From CBFFRJ01 sp051486985 (GTDB taxonomy: Bacteria > Pseudomonadota > Gammaproteobacteria > Enterobacterales > Enterobacteriaceae): DNA of 64,000 bases. Each line of letters opens with the position of its first letter. Within the stretch, counting starts at the first letter, position 1. The translations under genes were made by a program, and so were the position numbers. Shown one piece after another: positions 52,108 through 62,052 of this stretch. The stretch lies in contig NZ_JAHVDV010000032.1 in assembly GCF_051486985.1 (NCBI RefSeq), positions 1 through 64,000 of the forward strand. Direction: 5' to 3'. A model generated the notes under the pieces. The model was given only the letters and a program-made list of their open reading frames with translations, did no database searches and was not told the DNA's origin.

Positions 52108-55056
52108 TTACCAGGTGTATTTCACGCCAACTTTAGCACCCCAATCCTGTTCAACGTCGCCGCCGCCCAGATAGGTTGCATCAGTGTAAGCACTGAAGTT
52201 TTTGGTGAAGCTGAACTGCGTACCCAGACCAACACGAACCGCAGAACCTTCAACGCCATTGTCGATAGAGTCACCATTCACTTTCGCCGTGTTATTGGAG
52301 TCATCGTAGACGTAAGCCAGTTTGAAGTACGGGGTCAGAGCCTGATCGCTGCCGTAGGAGAAGGTGTAACCTGCATCCACGCCCAGTTCATAACGCAGGC
52401 TATCGTAATCCTGATCGCCCGCTTTCATGTTGTTGCTCAGACGGTAGTTATCACCGGACTGGAACAGACCAGAGATAGCAGCATACGGAGTAACATAGCC
52501 GTTGTCGTTCACTTTCCAGTCGTAACCGGCTTTCAGACCAAAGCCCCATGCATCCGTAGTAGAATCACCGTCAACATACTGACCGTTAGACATGGTTGCA
52601 GACAGGTCATTGCTGAAACGGCTGTAGCTCAGGTTACCATCAACGAAGACGTTGTTGTCGAAACGTGCAGAAGAGTAGATGTACGCAGACTGGCTATCCT
52701 GATCGACTTTGCCAGAACGATCGCTTACATCGCCTTTAGCAAAACCAGCCGCCGCACCGACGGTCCATTTCGCGTTATTACCTTCAACGAAGGTATCAAC
52801 ACCGACCATGATGCCGCTGATATCTTGATCGTATTCGATAACGCCGTTGTCACCGTTGAAGCTACCACCGAAGTAGTTAACCCATGCGCCACCGTTATCT
52901 GCCAGTCCATGACGACCGTTGGTCAGACGGGTAGACAGAGTATCCTGCTGCTGGTTCCAGATGTTGGTATTCGCAGAAGGAATGCTCAGCGCCATGTTGG
53001 CATAGTCGGTCAGTTCACGCTGACGCAGAACAACGGTGTTGCCTTTCTGCTGAGCCTCGTAGGTGTAAGCACCCAGATCGGCTTTGTTAGCTGCAGTAAA
53101 GGTTGCTGCGGTGTTCTTATCGTTAACATAGATAAGTTCTTTACCTTTGTAGTCAGCGATACGGCCAGCACCGGTTGAGTCGTCAACGCGAACTTTGTAG
53201 TTACCTTTGGCTGCGGTTACGTCATCAGTAGAACTGTTATCCAGTTCATTACCACCATTGATATCGCCGTTGCCGTTGATAGTCAGGTGACCATCGGAGT
53301 TCATTGCAATGACACCATAGCCATAATTAGCTTTGGTTTTATCGTTGGTGCGGTCATTGACCAGGTCAGCATCAAGAACATAGTTGCTGCTATTGATATT
53401 GAATACACCTGAAACTACATGACCTTTGCTGTCAGCAATATTTCCACTGGTCAGCTCCAGGGTATCTGTTTTGAAGGGGTTGATATCAAATTCATCAACA
53501 TCCACATTCAGCAGACCGCCGTTTGTGACAGTGATGGTGTTAGCGTACAGAGACGGAGTGTAACCACCATAAGAATCTGTCGTATCATCGCTGGACACGT
53601 TAACTGTACTGTAGCTGTTTACGGTCAAATGATCGGTTGCTACATAACCTTCATCACCAATGTTCAAAGAAGAACTGTTAGTCAGTGCGATGGTGTCAGA
53701 AAGCAGGCTGGATTGAGCAACATTAACTTTTGAACCGTTGTTCACAGTCAAAGTGTCAATATTAGAATCATTTACAGTATTCCAGACAGAACCATTATTT
53801 AACGCTACGTTAAATACGCCGCTCTGGAAAACTTTATCGTCAATGACTCGGTTCCAGGCATTCCCTTCGATGACAGAGCCAGGATAAATACTATTATCTG
53901 TTACGTCATACCAGTCGGTAGAGGCAATTGCTTCATAACTGGAACTTGCAGAACCCGTCCATTTAGAGCCGTTATCCAGGGTGATGTTCAGCTCATCAAC
54001 GTTTAACGCATCATCAGCCCAGCCGCCGTTGGTGTCTTTTGCGCCATCAGCGTTGCTATCATAACCATGAGGATAGAAATTCGCATTCCAGGTACTGTTG
54101 AAAACAACATCGCCAAGCAGAGTAGAGTTGTTAAAGTTGACATTGTTTTTCATTGAATAGTTAGATGCTGCACTATCGCTGAAATACAATGCTACATCGT
54201 TGTCGCCGCCATTACCGGTATAATCACTTGGTTCAGCAGAGTGGCCATAGAAGCCAGAAGTCTCAAGAGAAGTCACTGAACCAGATGTGACGGTAGAATT
54301 GGAAACGTTGATGTTATTATCCCAGGTGTGGGACTCAGTGGTGTAGGTATTGTTAGCCGTATTGCCCTGAGTCAGGCTGATACCCGCGACACGAGAGTTA
54401 TTCGAAATATTGATATTGCTTTCAACATCAAGATTTACGGCAAGGCCAAGGCCTGCGCCATATGGTTTGCCTTCACCTGCTGCCGTGGTAAAGGTTTCAT
54501 GAGTTTGTTTGGTTACGTCACCGTCCAGGTAGGAGTCAGTGAAATATAATGCTTCATAATCGTCATCAATGATGGAGTTTGAAATGTTCAGTGTGAACAC
54601 ATCGCCATCATGCCAGTTATTATCGATTACGCGGTCAGTACCGTATTCATGATATTGATATGCATGCCCATCAGTACCAACGCCAATAGGCAGATGAGAG
54701 GTAATAGAGCCGTGGATAATTGAATTATTGATGTTCAATATGTTATCTGAGCCATCAACACCATTAGTATAATCATGGTTCAGATAATAGGTGGAAATCG
54801 TACCGTTAACGGTATCACCGTTAAATGTTTGATCAAAGTCGCCGTTCGCATTATTGTGGTAAACAAAACCGCTATAATTCACATAGTTGCCATCAACCGT
54901 ACCTGGCGCATCCATATCGCTCCAGTCCAGCGCTGTCTTAGGATTATCAACGTAATTCCAGGTATCATAAGTCGCCGCATTTGCCTGAGAAGCGATTGCC
55001 AAAGTGCAGGCTAATGCCAGTTGCGATACTACAAGTTTCTTTTTCCAGGAGTGCAT
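52108..55056 (-). CDS. AIDA-type autotransporter adhesin
   Basis: A large secreted protein of 982 residues. The N-terminus MHSWKKKLVVSQLALACTLA is a signal peptide cleaved after about residue 28 (ANA). A passenger domain (about 30-690) is very rich in Asn, Asp, Ser, Thr and Gly with recurring short NNS/NGS-type strands, typical of a beta-helix. The C-terminal 12-strand beta-barrel (about 700-982) begins near GGAWVNYFGG and ends in the outer-membrane signature KVGVKYTW. It occupies the place of E. coli yaiT/ehaB, which is broken by an insertion sequence in K-12. Here it appears complete. The target is unknown. Confidence 0.9.
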   Translation of the reverse strand: MHSWKKKLVVSQLALACTLAIASQANAATYDTWNYVDNPKTALDWSDMDAPGTVDGNYVNYSGFVYHNNANGDFDQTFNGDTVNGTISTYYLNHDYTNGVDGSDNILNINNSIIHGSITSHLPIGVGTDGHAYQYHEYGTDRVIDNNWHDGDVFTLNISNSIIDDDYEALYFTDSYLDGDVTKQTHETFTTAAGEGKPYGAGLGLAVNLDVESNINISNNSRVAGISLTQGNTANNTYTTESHTWDNNINVSNSTVTSGSVTSLETSGFYGHSAEPSDYTGNGGDNDVALYFSDSAASNYSMKNNVNFNNSTLLGDVVFNSTWNANFYPHGYDSNADGAKDTNGGWADDALNVDELNITLDNGSKWTGSASSSYEAIASTDWYDVTDNSIYPGSVIEGNAWNRVIDDKVFQSGVFNVALNNGSVWNTVNDSNIDTLTVNNGSKVNVAQSSLLSDTIALTNSSSLNIGDEGYVATDHLTVNSYSTVNVSSDDTTDSYGGYTPSLYANTITVTNGGLLNVDVDEFDINPFKTDTLELTSGNIADSKGHVVSGVFNINSSNYVLDADLVNDRTNDKTKANYGYGVIAMNSDGHLTINGNGDINGGNELDNSSTDDVTAAKGNYKVRVDDSTGAGRIADYKGKELIYVNDKNTAATFTAANKADLGAYTYEAQQKGNTVVLRQRELTDYANMALSIPSANTNIWNQQQDTLSTRLTNGRHGLADNGGAWVNYFGGSFNGDNGVIEYDQDISGIMVGVDTFVEGNNAKWTVGAAAGFAKGDVSDRSGKVDQDSQSAYIYSSARFDNNVFVDGNLSYSRFSNDLSATMSNGQYVDGDSTTDAWGFGLKAGYDWKVNDNGYVTPYAAISGLFQSGDNYRLSNNMKAGDQDYDSLRYELGVDAGYTFSYGSDQALTPYFKLAYVYDDSNNTAKVNGDSIDNGVEGSAVRVGLGTQFSFTKNFSAYTDATYLGGGDVEQDWGAKVGVKYTW

Positions 55057-55539
55057 TTGTCATCCCTCCTCAGGGATATTATCGTTGGTCCATCAATTAT
55101 TAATGCATCAAATACAATCAAGTTTCGTTGCGGAGAAAATTATGCCGTACATAAACCAAATGGTTCAATTAAAGTTCACGTAAAGTCCGAATTCGGATAA
55201 ATTACTTTTCTCAATCACTAACACCTGGGGATTAAATAGCAAAAGCCATACTTTTCATCCAGATAAAAAAGAAAACATTCTCTTTTATGAAACGGTTTAA
55301 AACGAAATACACATCAGAGCAAAGCCTATTAAAACCAACGAATATTCAACACACAAATGCAATTTATAAAACCAATAAAATGCCTCTATAAATTCAAAAA
55401 AGAAATATCACACCAACTAATGATTATGCCAATGTAGACTCCGTCGGGCCTTCTCGCCGTTAAAGACGATTTTGGTAAAACACACCCTTCTTTTTTCAGA
55501 TACACTATCCCCCACGTTTCCTAAGACTTCAGGCACATC
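55057..55539. other. AT-rich intergenic region between the autotransporter and hemB
   Basis: 483 bases without a gene. Near the autotransporter there is its ribosome site gaggagg; on the hemB side there are a weak aggca ribosome site and a -10-like tacact near 55500. The middle is strikingly AT-rich with A-tracts, of the kind often bound by H-NS. No other structure is evident. Confidence 0.5.
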
Positions 55540-56511
55540 ATGACTGACTTAATCACCCGCCCGCGCCGCCTGCGCAAATCTGCCTCGCTTCGCGCCATGT
55601 TTGAAGAGACAACACTTAGCCTGAACGACCTGGTGTTGCCCATCTTTGTTGAAGAAGAGATTGATGATTACAAAGCGATTACCGCCATGCCCGGCGTGAT
55701 GCGCATTCCTGAAAAGTACCTTGCTCGTGAAATTGAACGTATCGCCAGCGCGGGTATCCGCTCGGTCATGACCTTTGGCATCTCTCACCACACGGACGCA
55801 ACCGGTAGTGATGCCTGGCAGGAAAATGGTCTGGTGGCGCGCATGTCACGTATTGCCAAAGATGCAGTACCGGAGATGATCGTGATGTCTGACACCTGCT
55901 TCTGTGAATACACTTCTCACGGTCACTGCGGCGTACTCTGCGATCATGGCGTCGACAACGATGCAACCCTGCTCAATCTTGGCAAACAAGCCGTCGTCGC
56001 GGCAGCAGCCGGTGCCGACTTTATCGCACCTTCAGCGGCAATGGACGGCCAGGTACAGGCTATTCGTCAGGCTCTGGATGCAGCGGGCTTTACCGACACC
56101 GCCATCATGTCCTACTCCACTAAATTTGCTTCTTCCTTCTATGGCCCGTTCCGGGAAGCCGCCGGGACTGCGCTGAAAGGCGATCGTAAAACCTATCAGA
56201 TGAACCCCATGAACCGCCGCGAGGCCATTCGTGAGTCGCTGCTTGATGAAGCGCAAGGCGCGGACTGCCTGATGGTAAAACCGGCCGGTGCTTATCTCGA
56301 TATCCTGCGTGATATTCGTGAACGTACCGCTTTACCTCTGGGGGCTTATCAGGTCAGCGGCGAGTATGCGATGATCAAATTTGCCGCCAGGGCTGGCGCT
56401 ATTGATGAAGATAAGGTGATTCTGGAAAGCCTTGGAGCAATCAAACGTGCTGGTGCCGATTTAATCTTCAGCTACTTCGCCCTCGACCTCGCTGAACGTA
56501 AGATTTTGTAA
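55540..56511 (+). CDS. hemB: Delta-aminolevulinic acid dehydratase
   Basis: HemB joins two 5-aminolevulinate molecules to make porphobilinogen, an early step of heme synthesis, as a zinc-dependent octamer. The 323 residues (E. coli 324) carry the zinc cluster Cys (DTCFCEYTSHGHCG), the active-site Lys in FASSFYGPFREAAG and MVKPAGAYLD. A hairpin with arms gcccggc / gccgggc follows the stop. It is monocistronic. Confidence 0.98.
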   Translation: MTDLITRPRRLRKSASLRAMFEETTLSLNDLVLPIFVEEEIDDYKAITAMPGVMRIPEKYLAREIERIASAGIRSVMTFGISHHTDATGSDAWQENGLVARMSRIAKDAVPEMIVMSDTCFCEYTSHGHCGVLCDHGVDNDATLLNLGKQAVVAAAAGADFIAPSAAMDGQVQAIRQALDAAGFTDTAIMSYSTKFASSFYGPFREAAGTALKGDRKTYQMNPMNRREAIRESLLDEAQGADCLMVKPAGAYLDILRDIRERTALPLGAYQVSGEYAMIKFAARAGAIDEDKVILESLGAIKRAGADLIFSYFALDLAERKIL

Positions 56512-56642
56512 GTCATCAGGCCCGGCGGTGTCTGCCGGGCTACCTCTCTCCCCTTTCCTGCGTTGCCATTAATTCACAAAGCTGAAATGTAAGTGTCATC
56601 CGTAACTTCTACTGTCATCGCAAGACGGCAGGAGGAGTGACC

Positions 56643-58358
56643 ATGTTTAGTCTCGATAGTGTGCTTGATGACCTCTGGCCCCAGGCCAAACCCGCCCCCT
56701 GGCAAAAAAATCTGCTAAGACGCCTGGTATACGAAAAAGAGTTTCAACAGTTTGCCGCCAGCCACCCTCATCTTAAAGGGCTGGACATGGTTGAGCAGGT
56801 CCTGGAGCATCTGCAGATCCACTGTACCCTCCCCGCTCATGACATCGAACAGATCCCCGAGCAAGGCCCACTGGTGATTGTGGCCAACCATCCCACCGGC
56901 ACACTGGACGGACTGGCACTGCTGTATGCTGTTTCCCGGGTCCGCCGCGATGTCAAAGTGGTAACCAACCGGATGCTCTGTCATCTGGAACCTCTCAGCT
57001 CCTTGTTTATTCCCGTGGACAACATGGGCGGCCGCACGCGAAAAACTTCACTGCAACAGATGGAAAACCAGCTGCAACGGGGTGGCGTCTTGATTTTCTT
57101 CCCGGCCGGGGAAGTGTCACGGCTGACCCGCAAAGGCATCCGCGACGGCAAATGGCATCCAGGCTTCGTTAAACTGGCGAAAAAATTCCGCACACCGCTG
57201 CTTCCCATCTGGATCAACGCCCGCAACAGCCCCCTTTTCTATGGCACCGCACTGCTCTCGGACACGCTGCCGCTGCTTTTGCTGGTGCAACAAATGTTTC
57301 GCCGCCGCGGAACCACGCTGCCCATCACCATTGGTCAGCGTATTCCCTGGGACAGCTGGCAATCCCCCTCACTCTCCGCCCGCGATGTGGCGGACAGATG
57401 TCGCAAGCACGTGCGTCGACTGGGCAAAAAAGCGCCAGGCCTGTTTAAAACCGAGAGTGCGATCGCCCGACCGGAAGACCGGGCCATGCTGCGCCGGGAG
57501 CTGACACGAGCCGAGTGCCTTGGGCGCACCCCCGACGGAAAAATCATTTATCTCTGGCAGCGTCAGGGGCAGGAGGATGCGCCGCTCTTGCGTGAGCTGG
57601 GCCGGTTGCGGGAAATAGCCTTCCGTGCTGTTGGCGAAGGCAGTGGCAAACGCCGCGACACCGACAGGTACGATGACGACTACCTTCATCTGATCCTCTG
57701 GGACGAAACCGATCTGGAAATCGTCGGCGCCTACCGGTTTATGCCTACCGCAGGTCAGGTGGAAAAGCGGGGTCCGGCCGGGCTCTACAGCTACAGCCTG
57801 TTCCATTATGACGAGCGGATGTCCGACGTCCTGGCGCAGGGTATTGAACTGGGGCGCAGCTTTATTCAGCCACGCTACTGGGGGCGTCGCGGCCTTGACT
57901 ATCTATGGTCCGGCATTGGCGCTTACCTGGCCCGCTATCCGCAATACCGCTACCTGTTTGGTCCGGTATCGATTTCCGGGGGGTTCCCCCCTGCGGCACG
58001 CGACTTATTAGTGGCCTTCTACCGTCTGTGGTTCCCGGCAAGCTGGCCACTGGCCCACTCGCGCCGCCCCTGGCCTGCCACGCTGCCGGATGTACTGACC
58101 CAGTTTACCGGTGAGGATTACAGCGAAGATTTAACCCGTCTGAAATCCATGCTCGGCAATCTGGGATGTGCAATTCCGCCTCTGTATAAGCAGTATTCAG
58201 AGCTATGTGAGCCCGGCGGCGTGCAGTTTATTGATTTTGGTTGTGACCCGGATTTTAACAATTGCGTGGATGGTCTGGTGCTGGTGGATCTGACACGCCT
58301 GAAGCCCCATCGTTATGAGCGCTATATCGGCGCGCATCTGAACAACACGGCCGCCTGA
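56643..58358 (+). CDS. OlsF-like bifunctional acyltransferase
   Basis: A two-domain protein of 571 residues from the ATG at 56643, which follows a ggaggag site by six bases (a GTG two codons earlier is poorly spaced). Residues 60-260 form a PlsC-type acyltransferase with NHPTGTLDG (82-90) and FFPAGE (152-157). Residues about 300-571 form an OlsB/acyl-homoserine-like N-acyltransferase (REIAFRAVGEGSGKRRDTD, then VGAYRF). This N-to-C order matches OlsF of Serratia, which makes ornithine lipids from ornithine and acyl-ACP. It is not present after hemB in K-12. Function is inferred. Confidence 0.75.
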   Translation: MFSLDSVLDDLWPQAKPAPWQKNLLRRLVYEKEFQQFAASHPHLKGLDMVEQVLEHLQIHCTLPAHDIEQIPEQGPLVIVANHPTGTLDGLALLYAVSRVRRDVKVVTNRMLCHLEPLSSLFIPVDNMGGRTRKTSLQQMENQLQRGGVLIFFPAGEVSRLTRKGIRDGKWHPGFVKLAKKFRTPLLPIWINARNSPLFYGTALLSDTLPLLLLVQQMFRRRGTTLPITIGQRIPWDSWQSPSLSARDVADRCRKHVRRLGKKAPGLFKTESAIARPEDRAMLRRELTRAECLGRTPDGKIIYLWQRQGQEDAPLLRELGRLREIAFRAVGEGSGKRRDTDRYDDDYLHLILWDETDLEIVGAYRFMPTAGQVEKRGPAGLYSYSLFHYDERMSDVLAQGIELGRSFIQPRYWGRRGLDYLWSGIGAYLARYPQYRYLFGPVSISGGFPPAARDLLVAFYRLWFPASWPLAHSRRPWPATLPDVLTQFTGEDYSEDLTRLKSMLGNLGCAIPPLYKQYSELCEPGGVQFIDFGCDPDFNNCVDGLVLVDLTRLKPHRYERYIGAHLNNTAA

Positions 58359-58480
58359 GGGCGGCCCACCTCCCCCACAAATATTGCATTTATGTTACAT
58401 CGGTTCCATATCGCCGACCTGAACGTTGCCAGCCGTAAACCAGGCGGCATGATAGGGCTTTTCTCCTGCGAGAGTGCGTT

Positions 58481-59110
58481 ATGGTACGTGTGGTTCTGGT
58501 GGATGATCATGTGGTAGTACGGTCAGGGTTTGCGCAGTTGCTGGGGCTGGAAGACGATCTCAGCGTCAGCGGGCAATACAGTACCGCTGCCGAAGCCTGG
58601 CCCGCCCTGCTGAAGGAGGATGTCGACGTGGCCGTACTGGATGTCGCCATGCCGGATGAAAATGGTCTCAGTCTGCTCAAACGCCTGCGCCAGCAGCGCC
58701 CTGGATTTCGCGCGATTATCCTTAGCATCTATGACACCCCGGCTTTTGTCCAAAGCGCGCTCGACGCGGGTGCCAGTGGCTATCTGACAAAACGCTGCGG
58801 CCCTGAGGAGCTGGTACGTGCGGTCCGTTCTGTCGGACTTGGCGGGCACTATCTCTGTGCTGATGCCCTCAAAGCCCTGCGCGGCGATGTGCAGCCGGTA
58901 AAAGTGCTCTCCACCCTTACGCCACGCGAGCGTGAAGTTTTTGATTTACTGGTAAAAGGTGACAGCGTTAAAGAGATCGCCTTTCAACTCGAACTGAGCC
59001 ACAAAACGGTTCACGTCCACCGCGCCAACGTTCTTGGCAAACTGCAATGTGCGACCACCATTGAACTGGTGCACTTCGCGCTAAATCATAATCTGCTGGC
59101 GAACCACTGA
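58481..59110 (+). CDS. UhpA-like response regulator
   Basis: A NarL/FixJ-type response regulator of 209 residues (E. coli UhpA 196). The receiver has D8, D9, phospho-acceptor D54 (DVAVLDVAMPDENG) and K104; the LuxR-type HTH is at about 145-190 (LTPREREVFDLLVKGDSVKE). It shares VRSGFAQLLGLE and KTVHVHRAN with UhpA, which controls sugar-phosphate uptake. The stop overlaps the next gene's start (tgatg). It is likely a paralogue rather than the K-12 uhpA, since it is not in the ilvB region. Confidence 0.85.
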   Translation: MVRVVLVDDHVVVRSGFAQLLGLEDDLSVSGQYSTAAEAWPALLKEDVDVAVLDVAMPDENGLSLLKRLRQQRPGFRAIILSIYDTPAFVQSALDAGASGYLTKRCGPEELVRAVRSVGLGGHYLCADALKALRGDVQPVKVLSTLTPREREVFDLLVKGDSVKEIAFQLELSHKTVHVHRANVLGKLQCATTIELVHFALNHNLLANH

Positions 59111-60651
59111 TGACGCGATCCCTGCGTCACGGCGTGATATCGCTGTTTATCGTGCTGGCCTGGGGACCGGGCTGGCTGATGCTCTGGACCCTCAGCTTCT
59201 ATCTGACCCACAACGGCCAGCAGGCGGTATTGTTTCTGCCACATGGAGTCTATCTGGCTCTGTTGATTCTGGTTTCAAGGCGGTTCTGGCCCGCCCTGTT
59301 ATTGCCGCAACTGGCGCTGATCTTCTGGCTCTGGAGCGAACAGCTGGTGAGCGGTTACAGTATGCTTGTCGCCCCCTTTATTACTCTTCTGCCGGCGCTG
59401 TTTACCCAGCGATACTGGCACCGCTTTCCCTTGTACTGGCAGCGATTAACCTTACTGCTCACGGCCGTTACCGTCACCGCACTGCTCCACACTCTGCTGC
59501 TCGCCCCGTTTTTACACAGCCCGGTCCTGCTGGCCGGGCTGGCTTCGTTTACCGGCGGCGTGCTGCTCACCCCTTTTGCCTATCTGATTTTCGAGTTCCT
59601 GCGCCAGCAGCATCGTCACCATCTGTTGGGGCTGGATACTATCGCCCCGCCGCTGCGCACCTCGCTTATCATCTGGTGCAGCCTCTTTTTCATCATCGGT
59701 ATCGGTACCCAGATGGTGCTCTCTCCGCAAATCGAACGCCTGTTATTGATTGTGGTGTTCTTGCCCAACGTCGTTATGGCATGGAAGTTTGGCTGGCAGG
59801 GCGGCGTGATGTCGGGTCTGCTTGGTAGCATGCTCATCACCATCGCCCGCCAGGTCGGTGTTGGCTTTAGCGATCTACTGGAGCTGGAGATTTTTCTCGC
59901 CACCCAGGCGCTGTTAGGCATCGGGCTGGGCATCGCCATCAGCCGCCAGCAGCACCTGGCATTGAATCTTGACCGCTATCGTCGCAGGCTGGAGGGCGAA
60001 CTGCGCGCGCGGCAGGCACTGGCGGAAAAGCTGATTCATACGGAAGAGGACACCCGTAAAAGCCTGGCCCGTGAACTGCATGACGAAATCGGCCAGAACA
60101 TCACCGCCATTCAAATCCAGTCCCAGTTAGTCAAACGCGCGGGCGATACTCCCCAGGCGCTGGAAGCGGCCGAACAGATCAACGCCCTGGCGCGACGCAT
60201 TCACCACTCCACGCGACAGTTGCTCCGCCAGTTACGTCCCCCGGTGCTTGATGAACTCACCCTCCAGGAAGCGTTACACCACCTGGTTAACGAGTTCGCC
60301 TTCGCTGAGCGTGGCATCGATTGCCGTTTCAACTACCAACTGCATACCCCTCCCACCAGCGAAACGCTGGTCTTTACCCTTTACCGGCTGGTGCAGGAGT
60401 TGCTCAATAACGTCTGCAAACACGCCAGCGCCAGCGAAGTGCGCATTCGCCTTAGCGAGTACAACGAGCGTTTGCGTCTTGAAGTGCAGGATAACGGAGT
60501 AGGGATTGCCGCCGGGAAAATGCCCGGCTCCGGCATTCAGGGAATGCGTGAACGCGTCCATGCGCTTGGCGGAGAGCTGACCCTCGAATCCCGCAACGGC
60601 ACCTTCGTTACTGTTAACTTGCCCACAGTTTTGCAACAAAACTCACGCTGA
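59110..60651 (+). CDS. UhpB-like sensor histidine kinase
   Basis: An inner-membrane sensor kinase of 513 residues. The N-terminal half (1-280) has eight or so hydrophobic helices of MASE1 type, as in UhpB; the kinase half has a HisKA_3 module with the phospho-acceptor at H324 (RELHDEIGQN) and an HATPase with N box (ELLNNVCKHA) and G boxes (DNGVGIAAG, GIQGMRERVHALGG). Its ATG overlaps the regulator's stop, so the two are translated together. It probably receives its signal from the UhpC-like protein. Confidence 0.85.
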   Translation: MTRSLRHGVISLFIVLAWGPGWLMLWTLSFYLTHNGQQAVLFLPHGVYLALLILVSRRFWPALLLPQLALIFWLWSEQLVSGYSMLVAPFITLLPALFTQRYWHRFPLYWQRLTLLLTAVTVTALLHTLLLAPFLHSPVLLAGLASFTGGVLLTPFAYLIFEFLRQQHRHHLLGLDTIAPPLRTSLIIWCSLFFIIGIGTQMVLSPQIERLLLIVVFLPNVVMAWKFGWQGGVMSGLLGSMLITIARQVGVGFSDLLELEIFLATQALLGIGLGIAISRQQHLALNLDRYRRRLEGELRARQALAEKLIHTEEDTRKSLARELHDEIGQNITAIQIQSQLVKRAGDTPQALEAAEQINALARRIHHSTRQLLRQLRPPVLDELTLQEALHHLVNEFAFAERGIDCRFNYQLHTPPTSETLVFTLYRLVQELLNNVCKHASASEVRIRLSEYNERLRLEVQDNGVGIAAGKMPGSGIQGMRERVHALGGELTLESRNGTFVTVNLPTVLQQNSR

Positions 60652-60737
60652 CCAGGAAAAAGTCTTAGTCATCCGGGCAGTTTCTCTCATCCGCTTTCGC
60701 CTGCACTTACCTATAGTCAGCGCAACTGGAGACCGCT

Positions 60738-62039
60738 ATGTACGCCATCTCGCCTGAGGACATTGACCACCGTTATCGCATGCTGCGTTCGCGTTTGCTG
60801 CTCTCTATGGTGGTGGGCTATGCCGCGTTTTATCTGACGCGTAAAAGCGTGAACTACGTACTCCCTGCGCTGCAAAGCGATTTGGGTCTGGATAAAGGTG
60901 ATATCGGCCTGCTGGGATCGCTGTTTTATCTCAGCTACGGCATGTCGAAGTTCGCCGCCGGGCTCTGGCACGACAGCCACGGTCAGCGCGCCTTTATGGG
61001 CTGCGGACTTTTTGCCACTGGGCTTCTGAACGTGCTGTTTGCGTTTGGTGATTCGCTGCCACTACTGCTGGTGGTCTGGACGCTAAACGGTTTTTTCCAG
61101 GGCTGGGGCTGGCCACCCTGCGCCCGACTGCTGACCCACTGGTACTCGCGTAACGAACGCGGTTTCTGGTGGGGCTGCTGGAATATGTCTATCAACATCG
61201 GCGGTGCGATTATTCCGCTGATTTGCGCCTTCGCCGCTCACTGGTGGGGCTGGCAGGCGGCGATGCTGACACCGGGGATACTCAGCATGGCACTGGGCGT
61301 GTGGTTAACGATGCAACTGCGGGGCACACCGCAGGAAGAGGGATTACCGAGCGTAGGGGCGTGGCGACACGACCCGCTGGAGCTGCGTCAGGAGCAGCAA
61401 AGCCCGCCAATGGGCCTCTGGCAGATGCTGCGCGAAACCGTACTGCGTAACCCGTTGATTTGGCTACTGGGGTTCTCTTACGTGCTGGTCTACCTGATCC
61501 GCATCGCGCTCAATGACTGGGGCAATCTCTGGCTGTCGGAAAGCCACGGCGTCAACTTACTGAGCGCCAACGCCACGGTCATGCTGTTTGAAATCGGCGG
61601 CCTGCTGGGGGCGTTATTTGCCGGATGGGGCTCAGACCTGCTGTTTAGTGGACAACGTGCGCCGATGATCCTGCTCTTTACGCTGGGGCTGATGGTATCG
61701 GTGGCGGCACTCTGGCTCGCGCCGGTGCACCATTACGCACTGCTGGCAATGTGCTTTTTTACGGTGGGATTTTTTGTCTTCGGCCCGCAAATGTTGATTG
61801 GCCTTGCCGCCGTTGAGTGCGGACATAAGGCAGCAGCGGGCTCAATAACCGGGTTTCTCGGCATATTCGCCTACCTGGGAGCCGCGCTGGCGGGCTGGCC
61901 GCTGTCACAAATCATTGAACGCTATGGCTGGTCGGGGATGTTCACTCTGCTCTCCGTTGCCGCCGTACTGATGGGTTTATTACTGATGCCGCTACTGATG
62001 GCGGGCATTGCAACATCACGCAGTCCTGGCACCTCGTAA
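60738..62039 (+). CDS. UhpC-like membrane sensor (MFS organophosphate antiporter family)
   Basis: A major-facilitator protein of 433 residues with twelve membrane segments, of the organophosphate:phosphate antiporter family. Family marks are AAFYLTRKSVNYVLPALQ in helix 1, GFFQGWGWPPCARLLTHWY in the middle, and SWSG..-like motifs late. E. coli UhpC senses external glucose-6-phosphate and activates UhpB. In the present layout (A-B-C) it most probably plays the same role. A separate transporter (UhpT) is not visible here. The ribosome site is ctggag. Confidence 0.82.
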   Translation: MYAISPEDIDHRYRMLRSRLLLSMVVGYAAFYLTRKSVNYVLPALQSDLGLDKGDIGLLGSLFYLSYGMSKFAAGLWHDSHGQRAFMGCGLFATGLLNVLFAFGDSLPLLLVVWTLNGFFQGWGWPPCARLLTHWYSRNERGFWWGCWNMSINIGGAIIPLICAFAAHWWGWQAAMLTPGILSMALGVWLTMQLRGTPQEEGLPSVGAWRHDPLELRQEQQSPPMGLWQMLRETVLRNPLIWLLGFSYVLVYLIRIALNDWGNLWLSESHGVNLLSANATVMLFEIGGLLGALFAGWGSDLLFSGQRAPMILLFTLGLMVSVAALWLAPVHHYALLAMCFFTVGFFVFGPQMLIGLAAVECGHKAAAGSITGFLGIFAYLGAALAGWPLSQIIERYGWSGMFTLLSVAAVLMGLLLMPLLMAGIATSRSPGTS

Positions 62040-62052
62040 GAAGGATAAAATA

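Noticed and set aside
56520..56540. Hairpin after hemB as a strong terminator
   Set aside because: The stem is good but no U-run follows; it was only mentioned in the hemB entry.
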